From Treponema sp. (GTDB taxonomy: Bacteria > Spirochaetota > Spirochaetia > Treponematales > Treponemataceae): a stretch of DNA of 64,000 nt. The stretch spans positions 1 to 64,000 of the forward strand of contig JAGBIY010000027.1 of assembly GCA_017934745.1 (NCBI GenBank), written 5' to 3'. The notes under the pieces are model-generated. The model ran no database searches. It saw only the letters and a list, made by a program, of their open reading frames with translations, and was not told the DNA's origin. Below are positions 8,672 to 17,402 of this stretch, one piece after another. Each line of letters begins with the position of its first letter. Positions within the stretch are counted from its first letter, which is position 1. The position numbers and the translations under genes were made by a program.

Positions 8672-10476
8672 AATACGAAGTAAAAATTGTAAAGCAGGGC
8701 TTTTTTGGACAGGACAAAATAGACATAAAAAAACTTTCAGCGGTGACAGACCTTCCTTTTGGTCTCTTTGACCAGTACGGAGTTCTTGAAAAAAATAAAT
8801 GCACTGATGATTCTGCTTTTTTCTACAAGGCAGACGGCTACAGCAAGGGCGTATTTTTTAAAAGCGGAATGAACAAAGAAAGCGGAACTGGCGAAGTCCT
8901 TTTAACAGTAAACGAACGCTTTGTCTATAAAGAAATAAGTAGCAACTCATGCCTAAAAATCCTCGTTGATGGCGTAATGAGATTTTTCCGCACGGCAGAA
9001 ATCTCAGAGACCATTGACGGAAAGGATGTTGCCTTGAAAGATTCATCAAAAAAACTTTTCTTTGAAAGCAAAGAATTTGAGAAAATATATGAAGAAGAGT
9101 CAAGGAACTTTTATAACTCAACTACAAATGGAATGATAAAAGGGCCTCTTCATCCACTGTTTTTGGACTCCTGTGATTTAACCAACGGCAGAAGCATTTC
9201 TACTATTATAAAAAGTGTTGAGCAAGACTGGGATTATGAAAAGCACGAATTTTTTGAATCAGACGATGGAACTAAAAAAGTCCGGTTCATTTTAAGCGAA
9301 AAAAAATATGCCATCATGCCTCTGGACGCTAGAACGGTAAGGGATATTTGCGGCAGAACGCCCGTCATTTCTGTTTTGGGCAAGGACCTGCCTTATGATA
9401 TGGTCATTGACGAAATAGCAAAAATATCAAGGCTTGAAGAATATGACGCAAGGCAGTTCCTTCATGCAAGATTTTCAAATATCCAGCTAAAAAGAATCGC
9501 AAAGTCCGTAGAAAAACGCCTTGTTTCTGAACAATTCCCTGACTTCAACTTTAAGCTTGTAGTTATTTCAAGCATCCTGAATAAAAATCCCAGCTTTTTA
9601 AGTGAGTATGAAGACATTCTCTATTGGGAGACCAATGGTAAAAAACATGGCTTCATTACCAGGGGCATGAGGGAAGCTTTTATGAATCTGCTTCTAAGCA
9701 AAAAAGACCTTGAAAAGGTGACTCATCTTTGCCTTGACCGCAGCAACGAACTTTTCTTTAAAATCCTTCCAGATTGGAACGGAGAAGATTCTGTTTTTGA
9801 CATCGAAAGCTTAAAGGGAATCGAACTGCTTCCAAATTTAGCAACTTATTCTTATGACGGATTGATTTTCCCGGACTCGCTTTTGGATGAGCTTGAGTCC
9901 TTTGAAGAAGCTGATGAAGATACAGACGAAACCGATTACAGCGACGACGAAGACGAAGATGCTGATGAAGAAGACGAAGAAGACGAAGACGATGACGAAG
10001 ATGAAGATTCTGACGACGAAGGCGAAGACGATGACGAGGCCGAAGACGATGAAGCCGAAGACGATGACGAAGACGAAGATTCTGACGACGAAGGCGAAGA
10101 TTTTGACGAAGAAGATGAAGAATCAGATTCTGAAAAGTCAAATTCTACGAATTCCTCGTTTGAAAACGCTAAAAGATATCTTGATTTATCGGCTTCAGAC
10201 GAAGAAAAAGCTTTTGTAAAAGAGATGGTTGTAAAAAACTGCTCAGAATACGATGAAGCCGACAATCTGAAGAACAACAGAATTGGCGTAATACTCCTTT
10301 ACCTGAACGGGTACTGTATTTCTCAAAATCAGAATCTTGAACTGCGCAAGGATACACTTTTTTGGGTTTTAAAATCTGATTATTTAAAAAATGCTTGGGA
10401 TGGCTCGAAATTTTTAAACGACGCAATCGAAGCTAATGATGAATACAAGAAGATGTATCACATTTTTGACGAATAA
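8668..10476 (+). CDS. Conserved partner protein, copy 2, with acidic linker and tail
   Basis: Residues 1-410 match the protein at 6009 along its length (IVKQGFFGQDKID, VLLTVNERF, SVEKRLVSEQFPDFNFKL, LLPNLATYSYDGL). The copy then differs: residues of about 415-490 are almost pure Asp and Glu with scattered Ser, Ala and Gly, followed by a folded-looking C-terminal extension of about 100 residues (YLDLSASDEEKAFVKEM onward) that copy 1 lacks. The acidic stretch could be a flexible tether or mimic nucleic acid; that is inference. It is the last gene of the operon. Confidence 0.7.
   Translation: MKYEVKIVKQGFFGQDKIDIKKLSAVTDLPFGLFDQYGVLEKNKCTDDSAFFYKADGYSKGVFFKSGMNKESGTGEVLLTVNERFVYKEISSNSCLKILVDGVMRFFRTAEISETIDGKDVALKDSSKKLFFESKEFEKIYEEESRNFYNSTTNGMIKGPLHPLFLDSCDLTNGRSISTIIKSVEQDWDYEKHEFFESDDGTKKVRFILSEKKYAIMPLDARTVRDICGRTPVISVLGKDLPYDMVIDEIAKISRLEEYDARQFLHARFSNIQLKRIAKSVEKRLVSEQFPDFNFKLVVISSILNKNPSFLSEYEDILYWETNGKKHGFITRGMREAFMNLLLSKKDLEKVTHLCLDRSNELFFKILPDWNGEDSVFDIESLKGIELLPNLATYSYDGLIFPDSLLDELESFEEADEDTDETDYSDDEDEDADEEDEEDEDDDEDEDSDDEGEDDDEAEDDEAEDDDEDEDSDDEGEDFDEEDEESDSEKSNSTNSSFENAKRYLDLSASDEEKAFVKEMVVKNCSEYDEADNLKNNRIGVILLYLNGYCISQNQNLELRKDTLFWVLKSDYLKNAWDGSKFLNDAIEANDEYKKMYHIFDE
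9940..10135 (+). repeat. Low-complexity GAC/GAA repeat coding an Asp/Glu linker
   Basis: The DNA is built from GAC, GAT and GAA codons. A block reading GAAGATTCTGACGACGAAGG occurs twice, about 70 bp apart (near 10003 and 10074), indicating internal duplication. The antisense strand gives a spurious Ser-rich frame here. Confidence 0.75.
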
Positions 10477-10506
10477 AGCGACTCTGCACTATGGAGAGAA
10501 AAGCGA

Positions 10507-11001
10507 ATGAGCATCTTTTTTATTGCGGACACGCATTTCAGCGATGAGCGAATTCTGCGCTACGAAAACCGCCCGTTTGAGAGCGTGGACAAAATGAACA
10601 GCGAAATCATAAAAAGGTGGAACGAGCGCGTAAAAGACGACGACTCGGTTTATCTTTTGGGTGATGTGGGCGACGAATCTTTTTTGAAAGACTTGAGCGG
10701 AAAAAAGTTCCTTGTGAAAGGCAACCACGACACAAAATCAAACGAACATTACAGGAGCGCGGGATTTTGTGAGGTTTACGACCTGCCCGTGATTTTCCAA
10801 GGCTTTTGGCTTCTTTCGCACGAGCCGCTTTATGTGTGTCAGAATATGCCCTACGCCAACATTTTCGGGCACGTTCACGCGAATCCCATCTACAAGGATT
10901 TTAGCCCGCAAAGTTTTTGCGTGAGCGTGGAGCGGATAAATTACACGCCAATTTCTTTTGAGGAGATAAAACGCGTTGTTGCGGAGGAGAAAAGTAAATG
11001 A
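10507..11001 (+). CDS. Calcineurin-like metallophosphoesterase
   Basis: This is a small single-domain phosphoesterase of 164 residues with the metal-binding motifs in order: ADTHF (D8, H10), GDVGDE near residue 57, GNHDT near 77, LSHEP near 109, and GHVHAN near 124. These are the ligands of the dinuclear metal centre. Proteins of this size are usually cytoplasmic phosphodiesterases of unsettled substrate. A purine-rich site (GGAGAG) lies 9 bp before the ATG. Its stop overlaps the start of the next, secreted protein by 4 bp. Confidence 0.85.
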   Translation: MSIFFIADTHFSDERILRYENRPFESVDKMNSEIIKRWNERVKDDDSVYLLGDVGDESFLKDLSGKKFLVKGNHDTKSNEHYRSAGFCEVYDLPVIFQGFWLLSHEPLYVCQNMPYANIFGHVHANPIYKDFSPQSFCVSVERINYTPISFEEIKRVVAEEKSK

Positions 11002-12047
11002 AAACAAAGAAAATCATTATCTGCATTCTCACTGCGACAGTTTTTCTTGCGGGGACTGTGCAGGCTCTGGATTATGACGAGCGGAGAATCCTTTTTGGGG
11101 AGAATTACGCTCAAATCGAAAAAATCGCGGCTGGTTCTGTTCCAGTTCTGAAAGCGAACCTTGCGGCAGTGAAAAAGAGCGCGGAGACCTTCCACCGTGA
11201 CTATTCCCAATACGCGCTTGAAGAGCCTGTCTTTTACAGGGAAAAGGCAGGAAGCACGGTGTTCTACCGCGCGATTTTTGGCATACGCGAAGCATCTTTT
11301 CCAGCGTTCGCTATTGAGAATCTGCAGCTTTTTTTTATCGAGCGGAATGGAAGGCTCTTCCTCCTGCACGCCTGCTACCTGCACAAAACGGAGACGGGCG
11401 ACGGAACGGTTCACTCATCCAGACAGGACATCTACGAGAACATCACCGTCGTGAAAAGCGGGGATTCGTTCGACCTGCTGGCGCACACCACGGAAGACCG
11501 CATTGATAAATACATCGACCCAGAAGAAGATTCGCGTTGGAAGGAATATTCCGGTTCGGGCAAGGCGACATTCTACCGTCTGGGCGATGTCCTGAAGGCG
11601 GCGGATTCCGCGACGGCGGGCGGTAACGCTGTTGCACAAATCAAAGCCAAGCCCTACCGCACGGCGGAATGCGGAAAGACGCTTATCGACAAAGACCGAC
11701 CGTTCATGTACACCATTCAGAACGCATTCGACGGAGACCGCGCGACGAGCTATGTGGAGGACAGCGAGGACGACTGCATTTCCATCACGGTTACGGAAAA
11801 GAACGGAAAAATCAACAGAATCGGCATCGTGAACGGCTACGCTGCGAGCGAGAGTCTGTATGCGGCGAACAACAGAATCAAGACATTCACATTGAACGAT
11901 GTGGAGCACAATTTTTTCGACATCTTCCCGAACGGCTACGCCTATTTCCCCGCGGGGGGCGAAAAGTCCGTCACGCTCCGCTCCTCTTCGGTGTTCAAAG
12001 GAAGTCGCTTCTCCGATACCTGCATCGCTGACATCATCGTGGAGTAG
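10998..12047 (+). CDS. Secreted protein with NADase-type glycan-binding domain
   Basis: An N-terminal signal peptide (MKTKKIIICILTATVFLAGTVQA) is followed by about 190 residues of unassigned sequence. The C-terminal 135 residues resemble the discoidin-like domain known as the NADase-type glycan-binding domain: NAFDGDRATSYVED, then ISITV, then IGIVNGYAASESLYAANNRI. GGAGGAG sits 8 bp before the ATG, which overlaps the previous stop. The protein is probably exported or anchored outside the inner membrane and may bind carbohydrate. The domain call rests on the spacing of DG, NGY and NNR. Confidence 0.65.
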   Translation: MKTKKIIICILTATVFLAGTVQALDYDERRILFGENYAQIEKIAAGSVPVLKANLAAVKKSAETFHRDYSQYALEEPVFYREKAGSTVFYRAIFGIREASFPAFAIENLQLFFIERNGRLFLLHACYLHKTETGDGTVHSSRQDIYENITVVKSGDSFDLLAHTTEDRIDKYIDPEEDSRWKEYSGSGKATFYRLGDVLKAADSATAGGNAVAQIKAKPYRTAECGKTLIDKDRPFMYTIQNAFDGDRATSYVEDSEDDCISITVTEKNGKINRIGIVNGYAASESLYAANNRIKTFTLNDVEHNFFDIFPNGYAYFPAGGEKSVTLRSSSVFKGSRFSDTCIADIIVE

Positions 12048-12255
12048 AGGTGGAGCAAAAGAAAAATATGAAAAACTGTTTCTGATTATGCCTGTGTTTG
12101 CGGTATAATCTGCCCGATTCTGCCGTTCGCGGTCTACGGCGTTCTGCTTCTTGTGCGGGGGCGGTTTTTCTCAGGAAAATCTCGTTGCCGATGCGTTCAT
12201 TCTCTGCGCCTTGTTCTTGTCGATTTTTGGAACTTTTTGTTTTATAATCTATTTT
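12048..12255 (+). other. 208-bp gap with possible membrane-protein remnant
   Basis: No intact gene is seen. One frame reads a hydrophobic stretch (ICPILPFAVYGVLLLV) resembling the tiny frame after the first gene of the window, and the frame joined to the next gene also reads hydrophobic residues (FILCALFLSIFG). A TATAAT at 12243, 7 bp before the next ATG, may be its -10, but no good -35 is present at 17 bp. Confidence 0.35.
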
Positions 12256-13926
12256 ATGGAAACTGGCACTGAATTGTTTGAAAGAAAGGTCTTGATTGTT
12301 GATGACGAAGAAATCAACCGCGAAATACTTGGAAACATAATCGAATCAAAATACAAAGTCGATTTCGCGAAAGACGGAAAAGAGGCCTTGGAGAAAATAA
12401 ACGACAGGACTTCCGGCATTTCGCTTGTGCTGCTCGATATCATCATGCCTGAATTTTCCGGTTTTGACGTGCTCGCCCGGATGAAGAAGGAGGGGACTCT
12501 TTCCGAAATCCCTGTGATTGTCCTGACTTCTGAAAAAGACTCGGAAATAGAGAGTCTCAGGTTTGGAGCTGCCGACTTCCTCACCAAGCCGTACGACAGT
12601 CCCGAGGTCATCCTTGCCCGTGTCCGCCATTCCATAGAGCTTTTCGAGAATTCCAGAATCATCAATGCCACGGAATTCGACAAGCTTACCACCCTATACA
12701 CCCCGGAATTCTTTTTTGAATATGCATCTCGCTTTGACAAGAGGTTTCCCGAACGAGTCATGGATGCTGTCGCGATAAATTTCACCCGTTCCCATCTTTT
12801 GAACGAGTTGAAGGGGAGGGGCTTCGGAGACAAAATCCTTTGCGCCATGGCGGACGGGCTCCGCAGTGTCCTCTTGAAGACGGGTGGCATCGCGGCCCGC
12901 AAGGGCGACGACACATTCTTCGCTTATGTGCCCCATGCGGAAGACTATGAAGCCATAATCGAAAGGATGAACGAGAAGCTTTCCCCCCTGTTGAAGGCGT
13001 CCGAGACGAGGCTCCGACTTGGTGTCTATACGGACGAGGGGGGAGAGCTTCCCATGATGCTCCGCTTCGACCATGCCCTCCACGCCTGCAACTCCATCCG
13101 CAACAAGGCCGGGGAGGAAATCTGCGTTTATGACAGCGGAATGGCGGAGCGGGAAGTCTTGAACGCCCATCTGCTTGAAGATTTCGAGGCCGCGATCGAG
13201 CAGAGGCAGTTCAAGGTGAGCTACCAGCCGAAATTCAAAATCACGGACGGAGAACCGATCCTCTGCTCTGCCGAGGCTCTTGTCCGCTGGCTTCATCCGA
13301 AGCTGGGCTTCGTGCGTCCTGACCTCTTCATTCCGCTTTTCGAGGAGAACGGCCTTGTCACGAGGCTCGACCGCTATGTATGGGAAGAGTCCGCGAGGCA
13401 GATCGCGCGCTGGAAGAGGGAGCTGGGCATGACGATTCCCGTTTCTGTCAATGTCTCCCGCGTAGACATCGCCGCCCCCGACGTGACCGACTTCATCACG
13501 AAAATCGTGAGGGACAACGGGCTTGAGCCGAAGGACTACATGCTTGAGATTACGGAGTCCGCCTACACCGAGGATTCCAATCGCATAATCGAAGTGGTGG
13601 AAAAACTCCGCTCTCTCGGACTCAAAATCGAGATGGACGACTTCGGTTCCGGCTATTCCTCCCTCAACATGCTCACTTCGATGCCGATAGACGCGCTGAA
13701 GATGGACAAGGCCTTCATACGCAACATCAAGCCCGGCAACAAGGAGATGGAGCTTGTCACCCTTGTGCTGAAAATAGCCAGGATTCTTGGAGTTCCTGTG
13801 ATTGCCGAGGGTGTCGAGATGGAAGACGAGTACAAGCTTTTGAAGGACGCCGGATGCGACATAATTCAGGGCTATTATTTTTCAAAGCCGCTTCCGCCTG
13901 AAGAATTCGAAAGGTATAGAGTTTGA
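12256..13926 (+). CDS. Response regulator: REC, degenerate GGDEF, EAL
   Basis: A receiver domain (VLIVDDEE; phosphoacceptor D near residue 61 in LLDIIMP; conserved K in LTKPYD) leads to a GGDEF-like domain whose signature is degenerate (RKGDD near 215), so cyclase activity is unlikely. An EAL domain follows with its key residues present: EALVRW near 338, N in SVNVSR, E in LEITES, DDFGSGYSS near 461, K in LKMDKAF, E in IAEGVE. It should hydrolyse cyclic di-GMP when phosphorylated. I start at METGTEL because the upstream frame is hydrophobic and does not fit a receiver. An Hpt protein and a hybrid kinase follow. Confidence 0.85.
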   Translation: METGTELFERKVLIVDDEEINREILGNIIESKYKVDFAKDGKEALEKINDRTSGISLVLLDIIMPEFSGFDVLARMKKEGTLSEIPVIVLTSEKDSEIESLRFGAADFLTKPYDSPEVILARVRHSIELFENSRIINATEFDKLTTLYTPEFFFEYASRFDKRFPERVMDAVAINFTRSHLLNELKGRGFGDKILCAMADGLRSVLLKTGGIAARKGDDTFFAYVPHAEDYEAIIERMNEKLSPLLKASETRLRLGVYTDEGGELPMMLRFDHALHACNSIRNKAGEEICVYDSGMAEREVLNAHLLEDFEAAIEQRQFKVSYQPKFKITDGEPILCSAEALVRWLHPKLGFVRPDLFIPLFEENGLVTRLDRYVWEESARQIARWKRELGMTIPVSVNVSRVDIAAPDVTDFITKIVRDNGLEPKDYMLEITESAYTEDSNRIIEVVEKLRSLGLKIEMDDFGSGYSSLNMLTSMPIDALKMDKAFIRNIKPGNKEMELVTLVLKIARILGVPVIAEGVEMEDEYKLLKDAGCDIIQGYYFSKPLPPEEFERYRV

Positions 13927-13985
13927 AAGAGAATGGGCATGTTCGCTAACTTCGTTATCCGGCATGTCTGATATGGAGCATAGAA

Positions 13986-14321
13986 ATGATGACGATTGAA
14001 TCCCTGAAAGATGCCGGAGCGAATGTCGAAGAGGGTCTGTCCCGCTGTCTCGGCAAGGAGGATTTTTACCTCAAGATGGTGAGGATGGGGCTTTCTAGCC
14101 AGAACTTTGGGCTTTTGGAAGAATCCCTGAAGGAGAAGGATTACGGCAGGGCGTTCGAGCTTTGCCATTCTCTAAAGGGTGTGGTTGGAAATTTGAGCCT
14201 TACGCCGCTGTATGATTTGATATGCGCCCTCACGGAAAAACTCCGTTCAGGCGGCGGCGAAGATTGCGTCGAGATTTTCGGACGGATAACGGAAATGCAA
14301 AAAAGATATCTTTCCCTCTAG
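13986..14321 (+). CDS. Histidine phosphotransfer (Hpt) protein
   Basis: This is a free-standing 111-residue helical Hpt domain. The phosphorylatable histidine is in CHSLKGVVGNL (His near residue 61), matching the HxxKG pattern of the family. It lies between the REC-EAL regulator and the hybrid kinase and can carry phosphate from the kinase receivers to the REC of the EAL protein. GGAG lies about 8 bp before the ATG pair at 13986/13989. Confidence 0.85.
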   Translation: MMTIESLKDAGANVEEGLSRCLGKEDFYLKMVRMGLSSQNFGLLEESLKEKDYGRAFELCHSLKGVVGNLSLTPLYDLICALTEKLRSGGGEDCVEIFGRITEMQKRYLSL

Positions 14322-14329
14322 GTGCTGAA

Positions 14330-16903
14330 ATGAAAAAAAGTCCAATACTCGTAGCGAACATTCTCATAGTCGGCTTCATAATGGTCTTTGTTTCCCTTTA
14401 TGTGCGCAAGCAGCGGATTGACCAGACAAAGGACAACACGGACAACTTTGTGAACCTCACAATCGGGCTGGAGCGCGTCACGACATACTATCTTGAGGCT
14501 GAGCAGAGGCTGTGCGATTCCTGGGCGAGGTTCATAACTTCAAACAGGATGGGGCTTGAAGAGGCGGCGGATTACCTGAAGACTGTGCAGGCGATAAAAA
14601 CCAACTCCGCGCACATAATCATGCTCGACACTTTGGCAGGCCTGTCGAACAGGCCAAGGGCGGATGACATCAACGATTACTCGGTCTCTTATTCTTTGCT
14701 GGACATCAGGTCTGCGCTGAAGAGCCTTCCTGATAAAATCACGATGGTGGACGGAATTCCCTCCTATTCAAGCGGCTCCGAGTCCGTGTATGTGACCCGC
14801 TCCTACATAAATCCCATGAACGGCATGCAGTCGATAGCTTTTTGTGATTTGGTCTATCTGTATGACGAAAACGGCGAGAAGAAAGAAGCCTTGCTCCTGA
14901 GGGTTGTACCGCTGGAGAACATCTCGGAGAAATGGAGTTTCCCCACGGACCGCTACCATGACGCCCAGCTCTCCATGATTGATTCCGACGGAAACTACAT
15001 CATAAAGGGAAAGTCCTTCATGGATTCAAACTTTTTTGAATTTTACAAGTCGTGCAACAATGGCGATGCCGCTTCTATTGAGCGGCTGAAAGGGGAAATC
15101 CGCGAGGGCGGAAGTTTTTCAATGCTGAACTCAAAAGGGGAGAAGTGCCTCATAGTCCATATTCCGGTGAACTCCGCATCAGACTGGTCCATCATCTCGT
15201 ATATCCCCCTTGCGGAAATCGAAAACAGCAACGTGGACTTTATTTTGATAAGCGCGATAGCGTTCAGCCTTTTGATTCTCCTTGTGACAGACATCGTCGT
15301 GGTCATGCGCTTCAACCAGAAGCTTGCGGTGACTGCGCATGCCGCCGAAGCCGCGAACAGGGCGAAAACGGACTTCCTCTCTACGATGTCCCACGACATC
15401 CGCACTCCGATGAACGCGATCATCGGACTTACTGCAATCGCGGAAAAAAATGCCGCGGATTCGGATGCGGTCACGGACAACCTCAAAAAAATCCGTCTCG
15501 CGAGCAACCATCTTTTGACACTGATAAACGACATCCTCGACATTTCAAAAGTCGAAAGCGGCCGCCTCAACCTTTCCCCTGTAGCATTTTCCGTTGTTGA
15601 TTTGGCGGAGAATCTTGTCAATATTTCACAGCCGATGGTCAGGCAGAAGAACATAGATTTTAGATTCCGCAGCAAAAGCATCAAGAACGAGTACCTTTAT
15701 GCCGACCAGCTCCGCATCAACCAGATTTTCATAAACATTCTTTCCAACGCGCTTAAGTATACGCCGGACGGAAACAGCGTATATGTCGACATGTGGGAGC
15801 AGGAAAGCCAGAAAGACGGATGCGTCAGGCTTTTGTACAAGGTGGAAGATACAGGAATGGGCATGTCCGCTGAATATATGAAGGAGATGTACAAGCCTTT
15901 TTCAAGAGAGACAGACAGCCGCATAAATACAATCCAGGGAACAGGCCTTGGGCTTGCCATCACCAAGAGGATGGTGGATTTGATGGACGGCTCGATTGAA
16001 TGCATAAGCGAGGAGGGGAAGGGGACGACATTCACCGTGTCGCTCGACATTTGCGTGAGCGACACGGGGGACGACGATATGTCTCTCCCCGCCCTTGATG
16101 TTCTTGTCATCGACGATGACGAAGTCCTGCTTGAGACCGCTGGCGACACGCTTGCCTCCCTCGGCGCGAATCCCGATCTTGCGTCTTCCGGCGAGGACGC
16201 GCTCGGAAAAATCCGCGCGAAGAAGAGTGGCGGCGAACTCTACGACGTAATCATCCTCGACTGGAGGATGCCAGGAGTGTCGGGGGTCGAGCTTACAAGG
16301 AAAATCCGTGAGATTGCGGGGGACGACGTCTCCATAATCCTCGTTTCCGCCTACGACTGGACTCAAATAGAAGACAACGCGAAATTGGCGGGGGTGAGCG
16401 GTTTCATAAGCAAGCCTCTTTTCCGCTCTTCCCTGTATAGAAAAATCTCCGAGATTCTCGACCTCGAAAGATACGCACCGGAACAGGAGGAGGACAACTC
16501 GGAGCTTGCCGGCATGAACGTCCTTGTCGTCGAAGACATGGACGTGAACTGGGAAATCATACACACCCTCCTTGAAATGTATGGAATAAACAGCGAGCGG
16601 GCCGAAAACGGAAAGGTCGCGGTGGAGACGCTCCGCGACATGCAGCCGGCTCGGTTCGATGTCGTCTTCATGGACATCCAGATGCCTGTGATGAACGGAC
16701 TGGATGCGACAAGGGAAATCAGGCGGCTGGAAAATCCAGATGCCGCGGGAATCCCCATAATAGCGATGACGGCCGACGCTTTTTCCGAGAATGTCGCGGA
16801 ATGCATTGAAGCCGGAATGAACGGACACATCGCGAAGCCGATAGACATCAAGCACGTTGTGAAGGAGCTAAAGAAAGTGCTTGTGCGGAGGAACGGTTCA
16901 TGA
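14330..16903 (+). CDS. Hybrid sensor histidine kinase with two receivers
   Basis: The start at 14330 has AGGTG 5 bp upstream and opens a membrane helix (ILVANILIVGFIMVFVSLYV). An extracytoplasmic sensor of about 270 residues, probably double-Cache-like, is closed by a second helix near residues 304-327. HisKA follows with the H-box FLSTMSHDIRTPMNAI (His near 355), then the ATPase with GTGLGLAI. Two receivers follow: ILDWRMP (Asp near 644) and VFMDIQMP (Asp near 782). This is a BarA/TorS-like kinase whose own Hpt is encoded separately upstream. Its input signal cannot be read from sequence. Confidence 0.88.
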   Translation: MKKSPILVANILIVGFIMVFVSLYVRKQRIDQTKDNTDNFVNLTIGLERVTTYYLEAEQRLCDSWARFITSNRMGLEEAADYLKTVQAIKTNSAHIIMLDTLAGLSNRPRADDINDYSVSYSLLDIRSALKSLPDKITMVDGIPSYSSGSESVYVTRSYINPMNGMQSIAFCDLVYLYDENGEKKEALLLRVVPLENISEKWSFPTDRYHDAQLSMIDSDGNYIIKGKSFMDSNFFEFYKSCNNGDAASIERLKGEIREGGSFSMLNSKGEKCLIVHIPVNSASDWSIISYIPLAEIENSNVDFILISAIAFSLLILLVTDIVVVMRFNQKLAVTAHAAEAANRAKTDFLSTMSHDIRTPMNAIIGLTAIAEKNAADSDAVTDNLKKIRLASNHLLTLINDILDISKVESGRLNLSPVAFSVVDLAENLVNISQPMVRQKNIDFRFRSKSIKNEYLYADQLRINQIFINILSNALKYTPDGNSVYVDMWEQESQKDGCVRLLYKVEDTGMGMSAEYMKEMYKPFSRETDSRINTIQGTGLGLAITKRMVDLMDGSIECISEEGKGTTFTVSLDICVSDTGDDDMSLPALDVLVIDDDEVLLETAGDTLASLGANPDLASSGEDALGKIRAKKSGGELYDVIILDWRMPGVSGVELTRKIREIAGDDVSIILVSAYDWTQIEDNAKLAGVSGFISKPLFRSSLYRKISEILDLERYAPEQEEDNSELAGMNVLVVEDMDVNWEIIHTLLEMYGINSERAENGKVAVETLRDMQPARFDVVFMDIQMPVMNGLDATREIRRLENPDAAGIPIIAMTADAFSENVAECIEAGMNGHIAKPIDIKHVVKELKKVLVRRNGS

Positions 16904-16916
16904 GGCGGCTGGGCAT

Positions 16917-17003
16917 TCAACGCTCGAAGCCTTTCGACTGGTAGTACGAGCGTTTTTCCTCGTACATCCTCGTGTCGGCCGTTTTGATGAGCTTCTCCAT
17001 TGC
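16917..17003 (-). pseudogene. C-terminal remnant of a GGDEF gene
   Basis: The minus strand reads LKAMEKLIKTADTRMYEEKR, continues SYYQSKGFER and stops. The ADxxMYxxK pattern is the typical end of a diguanylate cyclase GGDEF domain. The upstream part of this gene is absent: homology ends where the 181-bp repeat begins at 17004. This is a gene stub left by recombination or insertion. Confidence 0.7.
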
Positions 17004-17184
17004 TTTCAAGGCGCACCCATGCTGGAACAAAAGATGATAAACATATTTGAAGCAGAATTGGAGAAAGGAACAGGAATTCCCTATCTATTGATAAAAGGCG
17101 AAATAATAAAAGCCGCGCCAGAAGTTGATTCAATCATCGTGGACAACATTCTGAACTGCAAGGCCTACGACCCGCAATGCGAAG
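17004..17184 (+). repeat. 181-bp direct repeat, copy 1
   Basis: This segment matches 23249-23429 without gaps and with only about seven mismatches. It begins at TTTCAAGGCGCACCC, contains the ATG and the first 50 or so codons of a protein, and ends at AATGCGAAG. Sequence on both sides is unrelated between the copies. Confidence 0.85.
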
Positions 17185-17402
17185 TTGTTACGGAAGGTTT
17201 TTCATTTGAGATTGCACTTGATTATTCCATTAACAGTGAGCTGATAATCAAAAATCCAAAAAAAGCTATTTTTGATTGCTGGAAAGACGAAATTGAAGCT
17301 GGCGAAAAAATTCCAGAATGGTGCATAACCGAATATTATCGTTTTGAAAATGAAAAATTGACTATGATTAAACAAGTAAAACCAAATTTGGAGCAACAAT
17401 GA
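17019..17402 (+). CDS. Chimeric hypothetical protein sharing an N-terminal module
   Basis: The first 55 residues (MLEQKMINIFEAELEKGTG onward) are nearly identical to the start of the long protein at 23264. The remaining 70 residues (FSFEIALDYSINSELIIKNP) are unrelated to it. I chose the ATG at 17019 because it is the shared start; the frame upstream crosses the GGDEF stub. The tail resembles small cytoplasmic hypotheticals often found in immunity-gene-like arrays, but no family is recognised. Its stop overlaps the next start by 4 bp. Confidence 0.55.
   Translation: MLEQKMINIFEAELEKGTGIPYLLIKGEIIKAAPEVDSIIVDNILNCKAYDPQCEVVTEGFSFEIALDYSINSELIIKNPKKAIFDCWKDEIEAGEKIPEWCITEYYRFENEKLTMIKQVKPNLEQQ

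Noticed and set aside
9936..10277. Ser-rich and Arg/Leu-rich frames opposite the acidic linker
   Set aside because: They are mechanical shadows of the GAC/GAA repeat on the other strand and in other frames.
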